A DNA stretch of 64,000 nucleotides, from the NCBI GenBank assembly GCA_015501605.1, contig JADNRZ010000014.1:682001-746000 (forward strand), in the 5' to 3' direction. Below are positions 36,284 through 48,284 of this stretch, one piece after another (the first letter of the stretch is position 1; the number at the start of each line of letters is the position of its first letter). The translations under genes were made by a program, and so were the position numbers. The notes under the pieces are model-generated. The model was not told where the DNA came from. It was given only the letters and a program-made list of their open reading frames with translations, and made no database searches. This DNA is from Panaeolus papilionaceus (Eukaryota; Basidiomycota; Agaricomycetes; Agaricales).

Positions 36284-37307
36284 CTCTACTGTCCTGCAGG
36301 CAATATAAAATGTTAGGGGGTGTGCTCAATGTCGAGCTTGGATGACTTGAAAGGAGAAATGAGTGGCGATGGCTATAGGTCTGCACACGTCTCAACAGCT
36401 GTTATACCGCGTCAACGAAAAAAGCTCAAAAATCGCGAAAAGACTGTTGAAGAAGGTGAAGGAAGTGTATTATGTCTGACGATGTAGACAGCGATGTGAC
36501 ATGGGCAAGAGGAAGACTGACATCCCTGAGCGACGTGATCAAACACTGTCTTCAACCAACCAGTGAACCACCACCATCTCCATCATCATCATTCTCATGG
36601 CACATCATGATTCTCTCGACATGGGGCTTAGTAAAATGTGTATTTCGGAAACAAGAAAGAGTTTAACGTTTAACGTTCAGAATTGGAATGGCGACATTCA
36701 AGGCATCGGCAACGAATGTTCGTGGTAACGGGTAACCCATTGGCAACACTGAAAAAGTCTAGACGGCCCGCCTGCATGATGGTCTTTACCACAATGCACA
36801 TATTCTGCCCAAGGCTTTGCATCAATAGTTTGCTTTGACTTCATGGATTCGAGGTCCCACTCTACAACCAGAGACACATCAAGAATTTATGGAGTGGAGC
36901 GAACTGAGGATATTCATGAATCGACTCGTTTTAATGGCCAGAAATGACCAGGGTGTTTGACGCAACGACTACTGACAGAAGTCATGTAGGACCCTCCGTG
37001 CTTTTCAACTGCCATCATTCTGACAGGTTGTCCTTATCCCCTCTCTGATAAGGAGTCGTGAATATCGGAGACTGCGCTTTGATTATGTGGAGTTTCTCCT
37101 CTCTTTTACCGACAGACACTCGTCGCTATGTGAGCGAAGACGTACAGATTATAACCCTTTTAATCAGCCTTCAGTCTGCTCGAGTCAGATAGAAGATATG
37201 TGACTGTACCAGCGTTAGTAAACTAACTCTAAGGACCACATAAATTGGAGTTATTTCATCCCAACATTAACCCCACATCTTCAAAATCACCTTGATTGAA
37301 TATTACA
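36284..37307. other. 1-kb divergent intergenic region
   Basis: Lies between SEC5 and the fourth NmrA-like copy. It includes GTTTAACGTTTAACGTT near 36661, a small direct repeat. No gene seen. Confidence 0.4.
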
Positions 37308-38263
37308 ATGACGACGCTCATCGTCGGAGGTACTGGCAACACGGGCTTTGCTCTCGCCAAACTATTTGAGGCTGCAGGACGCCCTTCACTTCTAACGAGT
37401 CGGTCAGGCGAAGTCCCTGAACCTTTCAGAGGTGTCGCATTCGACTGGGCCTATTCGTCGACGTTTGAAAACCCATTCAAATAGACCCTTCGATAACTGG
37501 CGTCTATATGATCGCTCCCTTTGCTACAAAGGCTTTACCAATTGTGAAACCCTCCCTGTATCTAGCAGTAGAGAAGGGAGTGAAGAAATTTGTCCTGATT
37601 GCGACGATGATGACAAATCCGGGGGGTGGTGGCCCATTCGCAGACGACATCTACCAATACTTTATTGATATAGCCGTTGATTATACCGTCTTGCGCGCGA
37701 CATGGTACATGGGTTCGTGCGAATCTCTCCATATTTGAGTTTTTGGGTCACTGAATATCACAAATAGAAAACTTTAAGAGAAATTATCTCGACACTATCA
37801 AAGGGGAGGGCTATGTCTACTCATGCTCTGGTGACGGCAAATCCCCCTTTGTTTCTACCGCTGACGTCGCAAAAGCGGCCTTCGAAGCACTCACGACGTC
37901 GACCAACAACTACTCGCGACAAGCGCCTTACGTTTTTGGTCCAGAGGCTCTGTCTTATGACGAGGTAAGGCAACATTTTATCATTTAAAATTTCAAGTGA
38001 TGGAGTTAAGCGCTCGGCTAGTCTGCTGCGCTTCTTTCGAAGTGCTTGGCCGTAAGATCGATCACAAGAAACTTCCCGTTGAAGAACGCAGGGATATTTA
38101 TCTCAGCGTGCTGCCTCAAGAATATACAGATGCCCTTATCGCTGCAGAACTCGACATGGGTGCTGGGAAAGAGGAACAGTCATTCAAAGATCCTGATATA
38201 AATAAAATTATCAGGACTACAACATACGAACAGTACTTTAGGCAGAACGTCTTAACTTGGTAA
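37308..38263 (+). pseudogene. NmrA-like reductase copy 4, two frameshifts
   Basis: Starts like an intact copy (MTTLIVGGTGNTGFALAKL) but the frame breaks after FENPF: an AAA run at 37479-37481 followed by TAG stops it at 37482-37484. One extra A would give FENPFKIDPSITGVYM and continue normally through KFVLIATMMT and VDYTVLRATWYM. The second exon (from about 37769, ENFKRNYLDTIKGEG to SYDE) is intact. In the third exon the expected K-V-L-G block reads AAG TGC TTG near 38041, as if a G were missing (AAG GTG CTT), then VLGRKIDHKKLP continues in the shifted frame to TAA. Two separate one-base losses make a pseudogene more likely than sequencing error, though the first falls in a homopolymer. Intron positions match the intact copies. 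Confidence 0.75.
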
Positions 38264-38843
38264 TGATAGCATCTGCCTTTCTTATCTCTTTCAATACAGA
38301 TGATGTCGCCATCTCGATGCGCACTGGGCGGAAATATGATTCAAATCGATGGTTCTCCCATGTACCCCTGTAAACCTTGAGAAAGAAATATAGTAAGCAG
38401 ATTATTGTCAGTCAAATGCCCTCGGTGTCTTAACAGTGTTTACAACGACTGCGTCCGACTATTCGTTCGCTGCAGATGTCTATGCATCTGTATCTGCTAC
38501 ATACTTGAACCCAATCGATGACTTTTAGACCCTTTATTTGTGACATCCAGCAGGGGTTTAATGATAACCATTTGGCATTCGCTGTTTTAACATGGTCTGC
38601 AAGATTAGGTCATGGCTTGCTTGGGGAAACGACCTCGCTCTCAGATTAATCCGTCAACTGCAATTCAACTACCGTCCTATCATCAGTCAGCTGCTATTCC
38701 GTGAAACCCGTCATCGTGAGCAATATTAATAGAACTGCAGCCGCATCGAATGATAAAAGCTGCGGAAGAGTCATTGTTCAGATCCCCACCAGCCATTTAT
38801 CTCATCTAACTTAACACCTCAAGTTTCTTCCCCAGGTTTAACA
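38264..38843. other. Intergenic, no gene seen
   Basis: Spacer between two reductase copies, presumably carrying the promoter of copy 5. Confidence 0.4.
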
Positions 38844-39790
38844 ATGACGAGCCTCATCATTGGCGGCACAGGGAATACCGGTCTTCCTCTTGCCAAGCTC
38901 CTTCACGGTGCAGGGCACTCCGTTCTCGTTACTTCCAGGTCAGGAAAAGCGCCAGAGCCGCTCAAAGCGGTCGCCTTCGACTGGACCGACCCTTCTACCT
39001 TCGAAAATCCATTCAAAGCGGATCCATTGATCGACAGGCTCTACTTCATCCCCCCAAACGCACAAGACTCCTTGGCTATCGTCAAGCTCTTCGTTGAGAA
39101 AGCCATCGCCCATAACGTCAAGAAATTTGTTATGCTGGCCACTTCTCTTACCACACCCGGTGGTGCCTTTGGTGGTGACATCTATCAATACTTCCTCGAC
39201 AGTCCTTTGGACTACGTGATTTTACGTCCTAATTGGTTCATGCGTCAGTATATCTCTACCATATTCCTTCATGATTTACTTGTGCTGAGACAACGCAGAG
39301 AACTTCGCCACTCAATTTGTGACAACTATAAAGACGATGAATTTCTACTCCACCGCGTCTACAGGTGGCAAGGCCATATTTGTTTCGACTGACGACATCG
39401 CGCAAGCAGCCTTTGAGGCTCTGACCACTGATAAATATTTGAGAGAGGCACCGTTCGTATTCGGCCCTCAGGCGCTCACATCTGCTGAGGTTAGTCACCT
39501 GAAGCCTTAGGCATCGAAGCGACAACTGATTCCTAGTGTAGATGGCGAACACTTTCTCCACCGTTTTGGGACGAGAAATTATCCACAAGTCAATGCCCGC
39601 TGAGCAGCGCCAGAGCCTCTTCGAGTCCTTCGGCTTACCGGCACAAAACGCCAAAGCCCTCGTTGACGGTGAACTTGGTATGGCTGATGGGGCAGAAGAA
39701 AAGGTGTTCCTGGATCCACAGGTCCCGAAGCATATCGGGAAGGTTACCTTCAAGGAGTTCGTCGAAGCGAATGCTGCGCTGTGGAAGTAA
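38844..39790 (+). CDS. NmrA-like NAD(P)-binding reductase, copy 5
   Basis: Intact three-exon gene (38844-39243, 39299-39489, 39542-39790; 279 aa, the same total as copy 2). Motifs: MTSLIIGGTGNTGLPLAKLL (cofactor loop), VTSRSGKAPEPLKAVAFDW, VKKFVMLATSLTTPGG, YVILRPNWFM, FVSTDDIAQAAFEALTTDKY, VLGREIIHKSMP, and the tail FKEFVEANAALWK. It is closest to copy 7 (57.6-58.5 kb), sharing the FESFGLP and LVDxELGM blocks, which copies 2 and 3 lack. The substrate is unknown, with festuclavine/agroclavine dehydrogenases as the best-studied relatives. It lies just before the F-box array. Confidence 0.85.
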
Positions 39791-40098
39791 GAGGGACAAA
39801 CAACAAGGCCTCGGCCTGGTGTTACTGAACGACTATTGATTTCGTTATGTATACTGTACAGATAGTTTGCGAATGTGACGATGTCTTCGGCGTGTTGACG
39901 ATGAACACACTTGCCCGTTACTTCATATGAAGATAACTTAGCTCCTCGATAGAACAAACGATGGCGTGTACAGCCCGAGCGCCAATAGAGTCGCAATGCT
40001 CGGGCATGCATCCTGGCAATTCGAAACTTAGGTTGAAGGTGTCAGTAGTACGACCCTTGCCGTCACCCGTCACTCTAACCCAGTCACCCTTGACGAAC

Positions 40099-41950
40099 AT
40101 GGCTGCTGGCAGGTCTCCTCTTCCCATCACCATCGGCTCCATGCGTACGAATGATTATTCAGATGCGGCCCAAGGGCTCAGCACAATTACCGTCGACCTC
40201 ATAATACTCATATGCTCTTACCTCAAAGGAAGAGATATCATCTCCTTGCGACAGGTGAAACTCGATTTCTGATGCCTTGTATCCTTTGGCAATACTCTGA
40301 TTATTAAAAAGACTTGTAGACACTTGGCAGACGCGACACAAGGGCGTTCTATATGGCTCGATGCAGCTAGAAGGGCGTGTCGTGACAACGCTGTGTACGA
40401 GCCATCCTTCAATCTTCCCAACGCGACGATTCGAGAACTCGAGTACATGAGCACAGGGATTCATCGATTTAATCACCTGGTGCAATCGGCATGGAGAAAG
40501 GCAGTATCTTCCTATGACACAGCAATGGTCGGTGTTAAACCACACTTACGCCAGCAGAGACCCCTTGAGCTACCTACTCTTCCCGTTACCCGTATGCGCA
40601 GGTTTGCCCTTCCGGTCCATGTGTATCAGCCCACTTTAAGGCAGCTGGAGCTGGTCCCTGGAGGAAGATTCCTCATTACAAGTACACTCGAAACAAAAGG
40701 ACGGCTCGATATTTATGACTTATGCATCTGCAGCAAGACTCAGGGCGACAATGACTCCGAACTCTCCCTCTCCGTTTCAATTCATCCAGGCCCCGGCTTT
40801 CTCTATTTTGCACTTCGTCCGTATTCGGATTCCAGAGTTTTAAGTCTATTATTGACTTTCGGCGATGTGTACCACGAGTCAGTGCTATCTCTTTCTCAAA
40901 CAGAGGATTGCTCACCACAACTTGAAACTATAAGATCAAGTGCCTCGGAAATCATATCTACCTCAGAGATCGTTGACATAGATCTCTCGACCCCGCACCC
41001 AATTATTGTCAAGAGGCACGAAAAGATAAAGATTCCTGCTCCTAGGGGATGCTTCTACAGCTCAACATCCGTGATCAACGACGACTTCGCTGTCAGTAAA
41101 GAAAACCAGCTTACAATAGGAAACTTTACCACTCGGATGTTCGCCAGATGGCTCCTACCCATAACCGCAATCGAGGTGTGTTTCTGTTGTTTGTATTTGA
41201 ACAGAGAGACATGTAACGTGTATCTCGTCCCAGACGATGATAACAGACACCGAGATTTTCGTCGTATCGCGTTATTACCGAAACAACCTGCTTCAAGGGC
41301 ACTACGCTTCTGTTCTGGTGTACAACAGACCCCCTTTGACGCTCAATTCGGTGGCATTGTTGCACCATCATCCAAAATTGATGGCGCCTGATGTTGTTCT
41401 TCATCTTCCGGACGACATCGCTCCTTATGATCGGGCAAGCGCTGTCTATGAAGGGTACACAGGGTGCTTTCAGTATCCCTGGTTTGATCTCATTCCGCGC
41501 TTATCACCTCCCTGGGTTCAATATTTCACTCGTGTGAGGATCCTCAAGGATGTAGATGGTCAATACATTCTCGATGTATCATCGGTACCTATTCAGAAGG
41601 AACCCGTGGATTGTTCCCCCAGACACAGGGTACATGAGCTCGACGAGAAGATATCGAAGTGGTGGCCCGAGGATGATATACCGGGTCCGGAGATAATGTG
41701 TTCATTGGAGGATATTCGACCTAGCGGCGACCGACATGGGCCTGACAGTATCCCGTCAGTTGTGCTGTATAATTGGGAAAGTGATTGGAATGAAATTCCA
41801 CGAACGACGGTCCAGGCCAGCCTTTGTGCTGTCAGTGGGAGACTGGTGTATAGTCCCTCACTGGTCCCATTGATTAGCGGTATGGTTCGAGTGAGGAAAG
41901 TAGTAGTTGTCGACTTTTTACCTTCTACCTCTAGTAGCGGTTTAGACTAA
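40099..41950 (+). CDS. F-box protein, array gene 1
   Basis: Three exons (40099-40254, 40312-41175, 41234-41950) give 578 aa. The F-box is split by the first intron: TVDLIILICSYLKGRDIISLRQ, then TCRHLADATQGRSIW. A conserved subfamily block follows (YEPSFNLPNATIRELEYMST, GIHRFNHLVQSAW), then ELVPGGRFLITS and repeated beta-strand-like segments with aspartates, suggestive of a degenerate beta-propeller, ending VKGRL-like SGRLVYSPS and VVVVDFLP. It is the most diverged member of the six-gene array apart from gene 6. An SCF ubiquitin-ligase substrate-receptor role is inferred from the F-box alone. An alternative start at 40141 is possible. Confidence 0.75.
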
Positions 41951-42311
41951 ACATCTAGCGTCCTTTTTCGGGCATTGTAAGTAGCTATAACAATTTTCGA
42001 ATATTATTGCCCTTGATGGATACAGCATTGCTGAGAAGGAATAATGTCCGATATCTGGTTCTCACTTTGACTCTATTGCCCCCCAAAATATTTTCACCCT
42101 GTCCAATGACGAAAACGTGCTGAGACGGGGCTGAACCATATTCTACTGCAATCTTGTACCCGCTTCTCGACTACTTTTAAAAATAAGACAATTTGAAGTC
42201 GGACAGGTACCGGGTGCCGTTTTGCCCATGTTCGTTGTCTGCTCGTGCTCTGGTGATAACCCGACTTCTCGCCATCATTCGTTGTTTCTGTCCGAGTCAA
42301 ACTCTCCCGAA
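41951..42311. other. Intergenic, no gene seen
   Basis: Spacer between array genes 1 and 2; presumably promoter sequence. Confidence 0.35.
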
Positions 42312-44060
42312 ATGTGTCCTCCTAACAGAGCCCGTATCTCACAAGCTTGTCTCGATACTATTCCCTCTGATATACTGATGCATATTTGTGGATATTTAAA
42401 TGGAACGGACATCCTCACCGACGCACCTCTATCAAAAAAACAAAACCCTACTCATAATTTATGCAAAGACGTGCGAGTCTCTGGCACTTGCAACTCGCGC
42501 GCGATCTATCTGGATATACGCGGCTCGCCGAGATTGCAGAGAGAATCACCTCTACGGCCGTCGTTTGACCTTCCCAACATGTCTACACGGGCGCTTGAAT
42601 TCCTGAGCACCGGACCCATCGGTTCAATCGGCTCATACAATCGGAGCTGGCAAAGACGTTCGAGGACACCAGCCACATGTCCAACTCAGATGATAGAGGT
42701 GTTGCGCAGAATGGGCCAAGCACCTCCTCTGGTAGACTGAAACCCAGACTCACACCTATCCGCGTGAACAAGCACCTCTGTTCCCCGCAGTCGTCCTATT
42801 GCATGAAGCTGGTTCCAAGGGGAAGGTTTTTGATATCAGTCGACTTTGAATCCCGTGACACTGTTGAGATTTATGACTTGTCGTTGCTTGATGAGTGGTC
42901 TTTCGATGAAGCCCCAGGCTTTCAAGTTGACACTGACCGCCTGGAGCTCCAAACGTGCATCAGATTCGAACAACATGATCTCGTCACCTTCTCATTTCAT
43001 CCATCGCCATCAGCGGAGTCCGATTCGTTGAGATTCTTGTTGATATGCGGGTCCGACGAGTGAGTCGTATTGTAGCTATCTCGAGTCAGTACTTATTTGA
43101 GTGAAACTTAAATTTATAGTTCCTACGACTATACAGCTGAGCTCGCTGACGTCAATCTCTCCTGTAAACCCGCAGTCACAAGATGAAGATTAGTGAAACA
43201 GCAACATCGAGCTTATCCAAATGATCCAAATCTCGCGTCCAAGCATTGTTGAACAAGGACATCATTGTGATCACATATAATCGGCTTGTTACAGTGTGGA
43301 ATTGTGCGACTATTTAGGAAATGTGCACAATGGAATGTCCCCATACAACCAACCAAGGTGTGTGCAATTTCACAGAAAAGAGCAGCGCATTCGAAGAATA
43401 TCTGGAGCGAATCATGTTACATAGCTCTTCATGAACGATATAGCATCATAACGGTCTCCGTTGAGCCTCCGATATTGCGCGGCAACCAAAATACGCCTGG
43501 TGTCTACATCTATACAATCCCTCCGCTCACCCTCGATACTGAGGAACTGTCCCATTATCACCCGGGGGATAGGGTCGTTGAGGTCTTCCTACCATTTCCG
43601 CGCCGTACCGCATCCCGGCTTCCAAAATTCTGTCACGCAATATCAAAATGGTACACTGGGAGTGGCTGGCCCATCTGGTTTAAGCTGATCCGTCCAGGTT
43701 CAGACCACTTCCACCGCGTCAAACTCGTACAGGAGGAGAGGGACACTGTCAATGGTCGGCATTACAACCTCGACATCCTTCCGATAGTCTGGCGAGGCCG
43801 CACATCCGGGTCTCGGAGCGCGTCGGTCCAAATGGCATACGAAAACAATGAGAAGGTGTCAACGTGGTGGGGTAATTCGAGCTCATACGCAGGGATGTCT
43901 TGTCACTTTGATGGCACATTTCCAGCGAACGATATCATTAGAGAAGAAAGCTCGAGGGATGCAGTTGATGTAGGTGTGGGTTATCAAAGTTTTCAGTAAC
44001 ATGTACAAGCTTGTGTGCAATCAAGGGGAGACCGACATATGTAGATCTGGTAATACCGGC
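42312..44060 (+). pseudogene. F-box protein, array gene 2, decayed
   Basis: Starts well with CLDTIPSDILMHICGYLNGTDIL, then breaks repeatedly. ARSIWIYAARRDCRENHLYG is in one frame, but the following FDLPNMSTRALEFLSTG is in another (one base lost near 42558), and THRFNRLIQSEL shifts back (near 42612). After the intron at about 43060, a TGA follows PAVTR (near 43184). LVTVWNCATI and KCAQWNVPIQPTK are separated by one extra base near 43315. The C-terminal part (GVYIYTIPPLTLDTEELSHY, WYTGSGWPIWFKLI, MAYENNEKVSTWWG) is in one long open frame to about 43999, but the last block SLCAIKGRPTYVDL is again out of frame. At least five lesions make this a clear pseudogene of the G3-G5 type. Confidence 0.8.
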
Positions 44061-45117
44061 GCTTGAACGCATTTCCTCTAGGGGAATCATTAACGGCTGG
44101 TTAATGTCTCATTCATCCTTTGATTGCTGAATGAATAGCGACCTACGTAGATATCTCCAGAACCGGGCTATATTGTCAGAATATTACCACCAATTTCCTT
44201 ATCGACGCCGCCCTAGTCACAACCTTCAAGCTGTCCCCCAACGACCGTTTCGAAACCTTCACCTCAAGAATTTAGCTATCTCCCAAAAAACTAAGGCTAT
44301 GTAATGGTTTAAACCACGTACAATCGATGGATACTAATACACAAGAGAAAAGGTGAAAAAAAAGAAGAATTCGAGACGTGAAAGAAAGAAAAGAGAGGAT
44401 GCCATCCCAAAACTCGAAACGCGCCAAATCTCAAGATTACCAACAGCGGGAAGGGCGTCCATTCGAATCAAGGGTGGAAAAAAAGAGGGTGAATGAAGTG
44501 GACGTAACCGAAGAGCCTAACTACGTGTACTAAAAATAAAATGAAATAATATTGAAACAGAAAACAGAGCCAAGTTTGAGCGGAGATGTGAAAAAAAAGT
44601 GAAGAAAATCATACATGAATCATGGTCATAACAAGGGTGTAGTAGTATGTGGGTGTTGTTCGTATGTGTGTGTGGATGTGTTAAACTGAGATTATGATGA
44701 AGGGATGAAAGGATAAAATCATGAGAGGAGTGAATGAGAGAAGAAGACATAAAGAAGCTGTCTATGTGGGGTTTTTAAAAAAGTACAATGGTCGAGTGTG
44801 AATGGGATCGCCAAATGACTGAAGATGATATTTATATATGAGAATTCGAAGCGAGGACACGAGAACTGAGGTAACGCGTCGAGGAGAGGCATAGAACAGG
44901 GTCGACAGGTCGCGTAGATGTCGATTATATCGCGTGCTTCAAGACTTGTCCAGGCCGAGTAAGTTGGCAATATAGCCATAAAAAGTGACAATTTGCGCTC
45001 GGAAAGCGGATAATCTACCATCTTCTCATGATAAGACGTCGTGTTCGCAATGTTCTCCGGATCGAAAACCCAGTCGTTCAAATTGGACAAACCCACCAAC
45101 AAACTGGACCCACCACC
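44061..45117. other. Array spacer, low-complexity A/G-rich
   Basis: Purine-rich stretch (44340-44500) and GT-rich stretch (44640-44690). Minus-strand frames here look like 3' flank of the next gene rather than coding sequence. Confidence 0.4.
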
Positions 45118-46665
45118 TCAGCAGATGACGCACGACCCACAACATCCAGCCTCGTTCGAAACTTCTCCTGTGCCGTCCGTATTATCTAAAAATGCAGGAT
45201 AAACGCATAGAATGAGCAAAAATGAAAGAAAATGATGATCAATTACATGTCAACAGTCGAGTTAACCAAAGTAAGTGTTCCAGGGGCGAAAAGAACGCAT
45301 ATAACGGCATTTTGTGCGCATATATGGAGCTTTCTCCCCGGAATGCAATACGCCGAAGAAAAATAAACAATAAACTCACCCTCTGTCTGCCGTCTTCTTC
45401 TCTTTTTCATCATACCGTCTTCAGGAGCGCCAGACCCTGATGGTCTAATCGAAAGATGCATTATTGTTGAGGGAGGTGTAGCGTTAGGATTGGAGGGTGT
45501 GGGTAAGGGTAGATGGGTTGGTAGTTTTAGATCTGAATGTATTATTATGTTAGTTGTGAGGTCGCGAATAAGAGATAATGATCAAATGAAATGCAAGCAC
45601 CACTACGACGAACAGCAGCAATGTTGGTGTGCAGCACGCGTTAAATAAAACATCGCACATATACCCAGTGAAAAGGGCTGTTGTCCAAGAATAGCCCCAA
45701 AGAGAAAGCCGTAGAACATCAGAGACAAAAATAAAGGATACGCACTGGTCAGCGTCTCGTCATCCTGCAGCATTCTGCCGAGGTACAGCACGCGAAGGAA
45801 GGCAGGTGCAGGCGGACGCTCGTCTTGCCAGTCTGCATTATTTTACAAGAACCATAACGGAGAGCGTCGTCAATAATAATGGAGAAAAATTATCAGAAAT
45901 CAAATGTAATGAATCCGACAACAGTGACGACTCACCCGCAGGCCAAGAATTCCACGCCAATTCCTTGACTCTCCCAATCGTCGTTTCTGGTGGGAACGAC
46001 ATGGTCTTACGCCTTCCAGAGATAAGGAGGAACGTGATATACGTCTGCGGAGTCTGAGGCACAGCAGGGTCTCCACTTGTTGAAGGTGTCGTCGTAACTG
46101 CACCTGCGACTACAGTGTTGACAGGTTGTGATGATACTTCATTCTGCCTCTGGTCCTCTGAAACTGACGTGATAAGTGCAGGCGCTTGAACTTGTGGTGT
46201 TGACGATGATGGTAGCTCTTCAGTAGGGATTTGTTCTGTTAGTTCTTGTTCAACTCGCAATGGCGTGAAGCTGTCGTTATTACTAGGAGCCTGTCCTTGG
46301 CCGCGTCCACCCTGCTCTTCTGATACCGTCTCAGGATGCCGGGTCGATGCGTCATGATCGTTTCCAATGTGAGTGAGTGAAGTGCGTGCTGATGCCGACT
46401 GGGATGTCATTGGTGGCGGCGCTGGCAGAAGGTGTTGCTGCTGCTGTTGATCGGTGACTGCATGTGGTCGATCCGTTGAGGACGTGTCCATTGCTCCTAA
46501 CGTCGAGGGCGTTGGTGATGATCGTGGTGGTTCTGAGGACAGAGTTAAGGGTACCGCGTGGGTGTGAGTTGGATTATTGGAGCTGAGGTCAACTTGAGCT
46601 GGCGTCTGACTTGGTGTCTGTTGTGTATCGTGTGCTGTTGATGGTTGTTGTGTGATTGATGTCAT
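45118..46665 (-). CDS. UBL3/MUB-like membrane-anchored ubiquitin-fold protein
   Basis: Four exons, starting MTSITQQPSTAHDTQQTP. The first about 220 residues are low-complexity (Ser/Thr/Pro/Gln-rich, with a QQQQQ run). The ubiquitin fold then spans exons: YITFLLISGRRKTMSFPPET, IGRVKELAWNSWPAG, DWQDERPPAPAFLRVLYLGR, MLQDDETLT, NLKLP, MHLSIRP. The protein ends NEAGCCGSCVIC, a CaaX-like motif preceded by further cysteines, as in UBL3/MUB proteins, which are lipid-anchored at the plasma membrane. UBL3 in animals sorts proteins into extracellular vesicles; the fungal role is not established. The start at 46665 was chosen as the first ATG; the N-terminal extension is far longer than in animal UBL3 (about 117 aa). 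Confidence 0.8.
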
Positions 46666-47524
46666 GCTCGCTGTTGTCCACGGTGATGACGGCAACTAGA
46701 ACAACGACAGCAACGATGACAACGACTACTAGAGCGACGACGACGACTGCAACGGCGACTGGGCCAGGGTGTCGTAGTCAGTGGAAGAAAGGAGGAATGT
46801 GTGGTCTTGTTTTGATTCACTGTCTTAACCCAAGTTTATATATAGCTTACAAAAGTCCTTTGGCGAATAAGACACTCATTCTTCAAAAATACACATGAAA
46901 TTCAAATAAATTCTAATAAAAAATAATTTCATGTTCTTAAAAGGTCACCAAGACCTATAATTGTAGAAATGCATGGTAATTTCTTGCCATCTCATGTTTC
47001 TGTCATTCCAATATCTCTACCGCTTCGACATCGGGAACCTTCTCCGTTTTATTTTAAACCATGGGCACTTGAATCTAAATAAAAATCGGTCATTTTTGCT
47101 CCTACTTTCAGACTTCCCTCGCAGTCGCATGCGCAGTCTAGTCTATACAAGTCACTCGACTTACCCACTCCCAACTTCCCTGCTTTTTTCTTCCCAAGTG
47201 CCCATCTCCTACCTTCAACGTCACCCATTCGATATTCCGAGTCTTCCCACAGTGCTTCCTTTTCGCTAGACACCCTCGGAAAAGAGTACAACCTCGAACG
47301 CATATGGATGGCTCTCGAAACATACCTGACCCTGGTCTCATGCCATCCCAGTCACCTTCATTCTACAAACATACATCTCGCACAACAGGGTCTAACCTAC
47401 ATATGCACCATTGACATCCGAGTCTTGTCCGAGTCTTCACGATGTTGATGGAGTCTACCATTTCCGAATCTGTACGATCGGCCCTTCCGTTGCTTTCCAA
47501 GGGCTGAAGAAATACTGAATTCCC
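46666..47524. other. Promoter side of UBL3-like gene; low-complexity tract
   Basis: Positions about 46691-46760 are a GAC/ACG-rich run of imperfect trinucleotides (ACAACGACAGCAACGATGAC type). The remainder shows no gene. Confidence 0.4.
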
Positions 47525-48284
47525 AGGAATGAATTATCCTCCGTAAATCCTCTTCGGACTTGACAGGGCTCGTGTCACGCAATGTCTTCGTCCGACGGCG
47601 GCGAAGGCTAAATGACAAGACACGGACGAAATGGGCAATGTTAGAGAGTCAGCCTTTCTATTCAGTTCTGAACTTCTCGGCTGATTCAAGCTCTAAATTG
47701 CTGGCTCCGAGAGACTGTCAAGGCGATCACTGCAGGATCTTCCGAGAACCTCCTCTGTTTATCAGCTGTGCACTACGCTGCTTAGACCTTATCAACAGCT
47801 TTCACTTTCACTTTAAGCCTTGAGGTTTAACTTCCGAGAGCCGTTTATAAAATTTAAATGAGGTTCATTAAAGCCCACGCTGATCAACAGAGCTAACCTT
47901 GAACGCATGAGATAATCACAAGCTTCATGGGCCACATAGGTGTGGGGTCGACGCCCGAATCATGACCCACTCGAGCCATCGGGACTCATTAGTTTAAAAA
48001 TACAAAACGAATCATCACAGAACCGCGGATATATACCGATGTCGGATCGAGTCAGACCAAGTCGTCATTGTGCTTATCCGAGCGCTTATCAAATATTAAT
48101 GCAGATGATAGTGACCAGCGTGTGCCATCAGATTTCGAATCGCCGATTGATAATGCAACAACTCAAGGAATGTGGTTCTCGTCCAATTTGTCGAAGAACT
48201 ATGATGTCAACCAAATTAAAATTCAACTATTAAACAGCCTTCTCTCGTGACTGACTGCTACTCAACAGGTAGATAATCGACCAC
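47525..48284 (+). repeat. Segmental duplication, copy 1 (F-box gene 3' flank)
   Basis: About 760 bp that recurs, with substitutions and small indels, at 59525-60252 in the same orientation. The shared block includes CCTCTTCGGAC, TTTCACTTTCACTTTA, TATAAAATTTAAAT, GGGGTCGACGCCCGAATCAT, CCGCGGATATATACCGATGT and AACTATTAAACAGCCTTCTC. It ends inside the last codons of the adjacent minus-strand F-box gene, so it represents the 3' flank of a copy of that gene. It carries no conserved ORF. Confidence 0.85.

Noticed and set aside
44719..45102. 127-codon minus-strand frame downstream of the UBL3-like gene
   Set aside because: It begins right after that gene's stop codon; no motifs. It fits 3' flank better than a separate gene.
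47940..48233. Plus-strand frame within the duplicated F-box flank
   Set aside because: The frame is not kept in the second copy (indels near 59930-60100), so it is unlikely to be coding.
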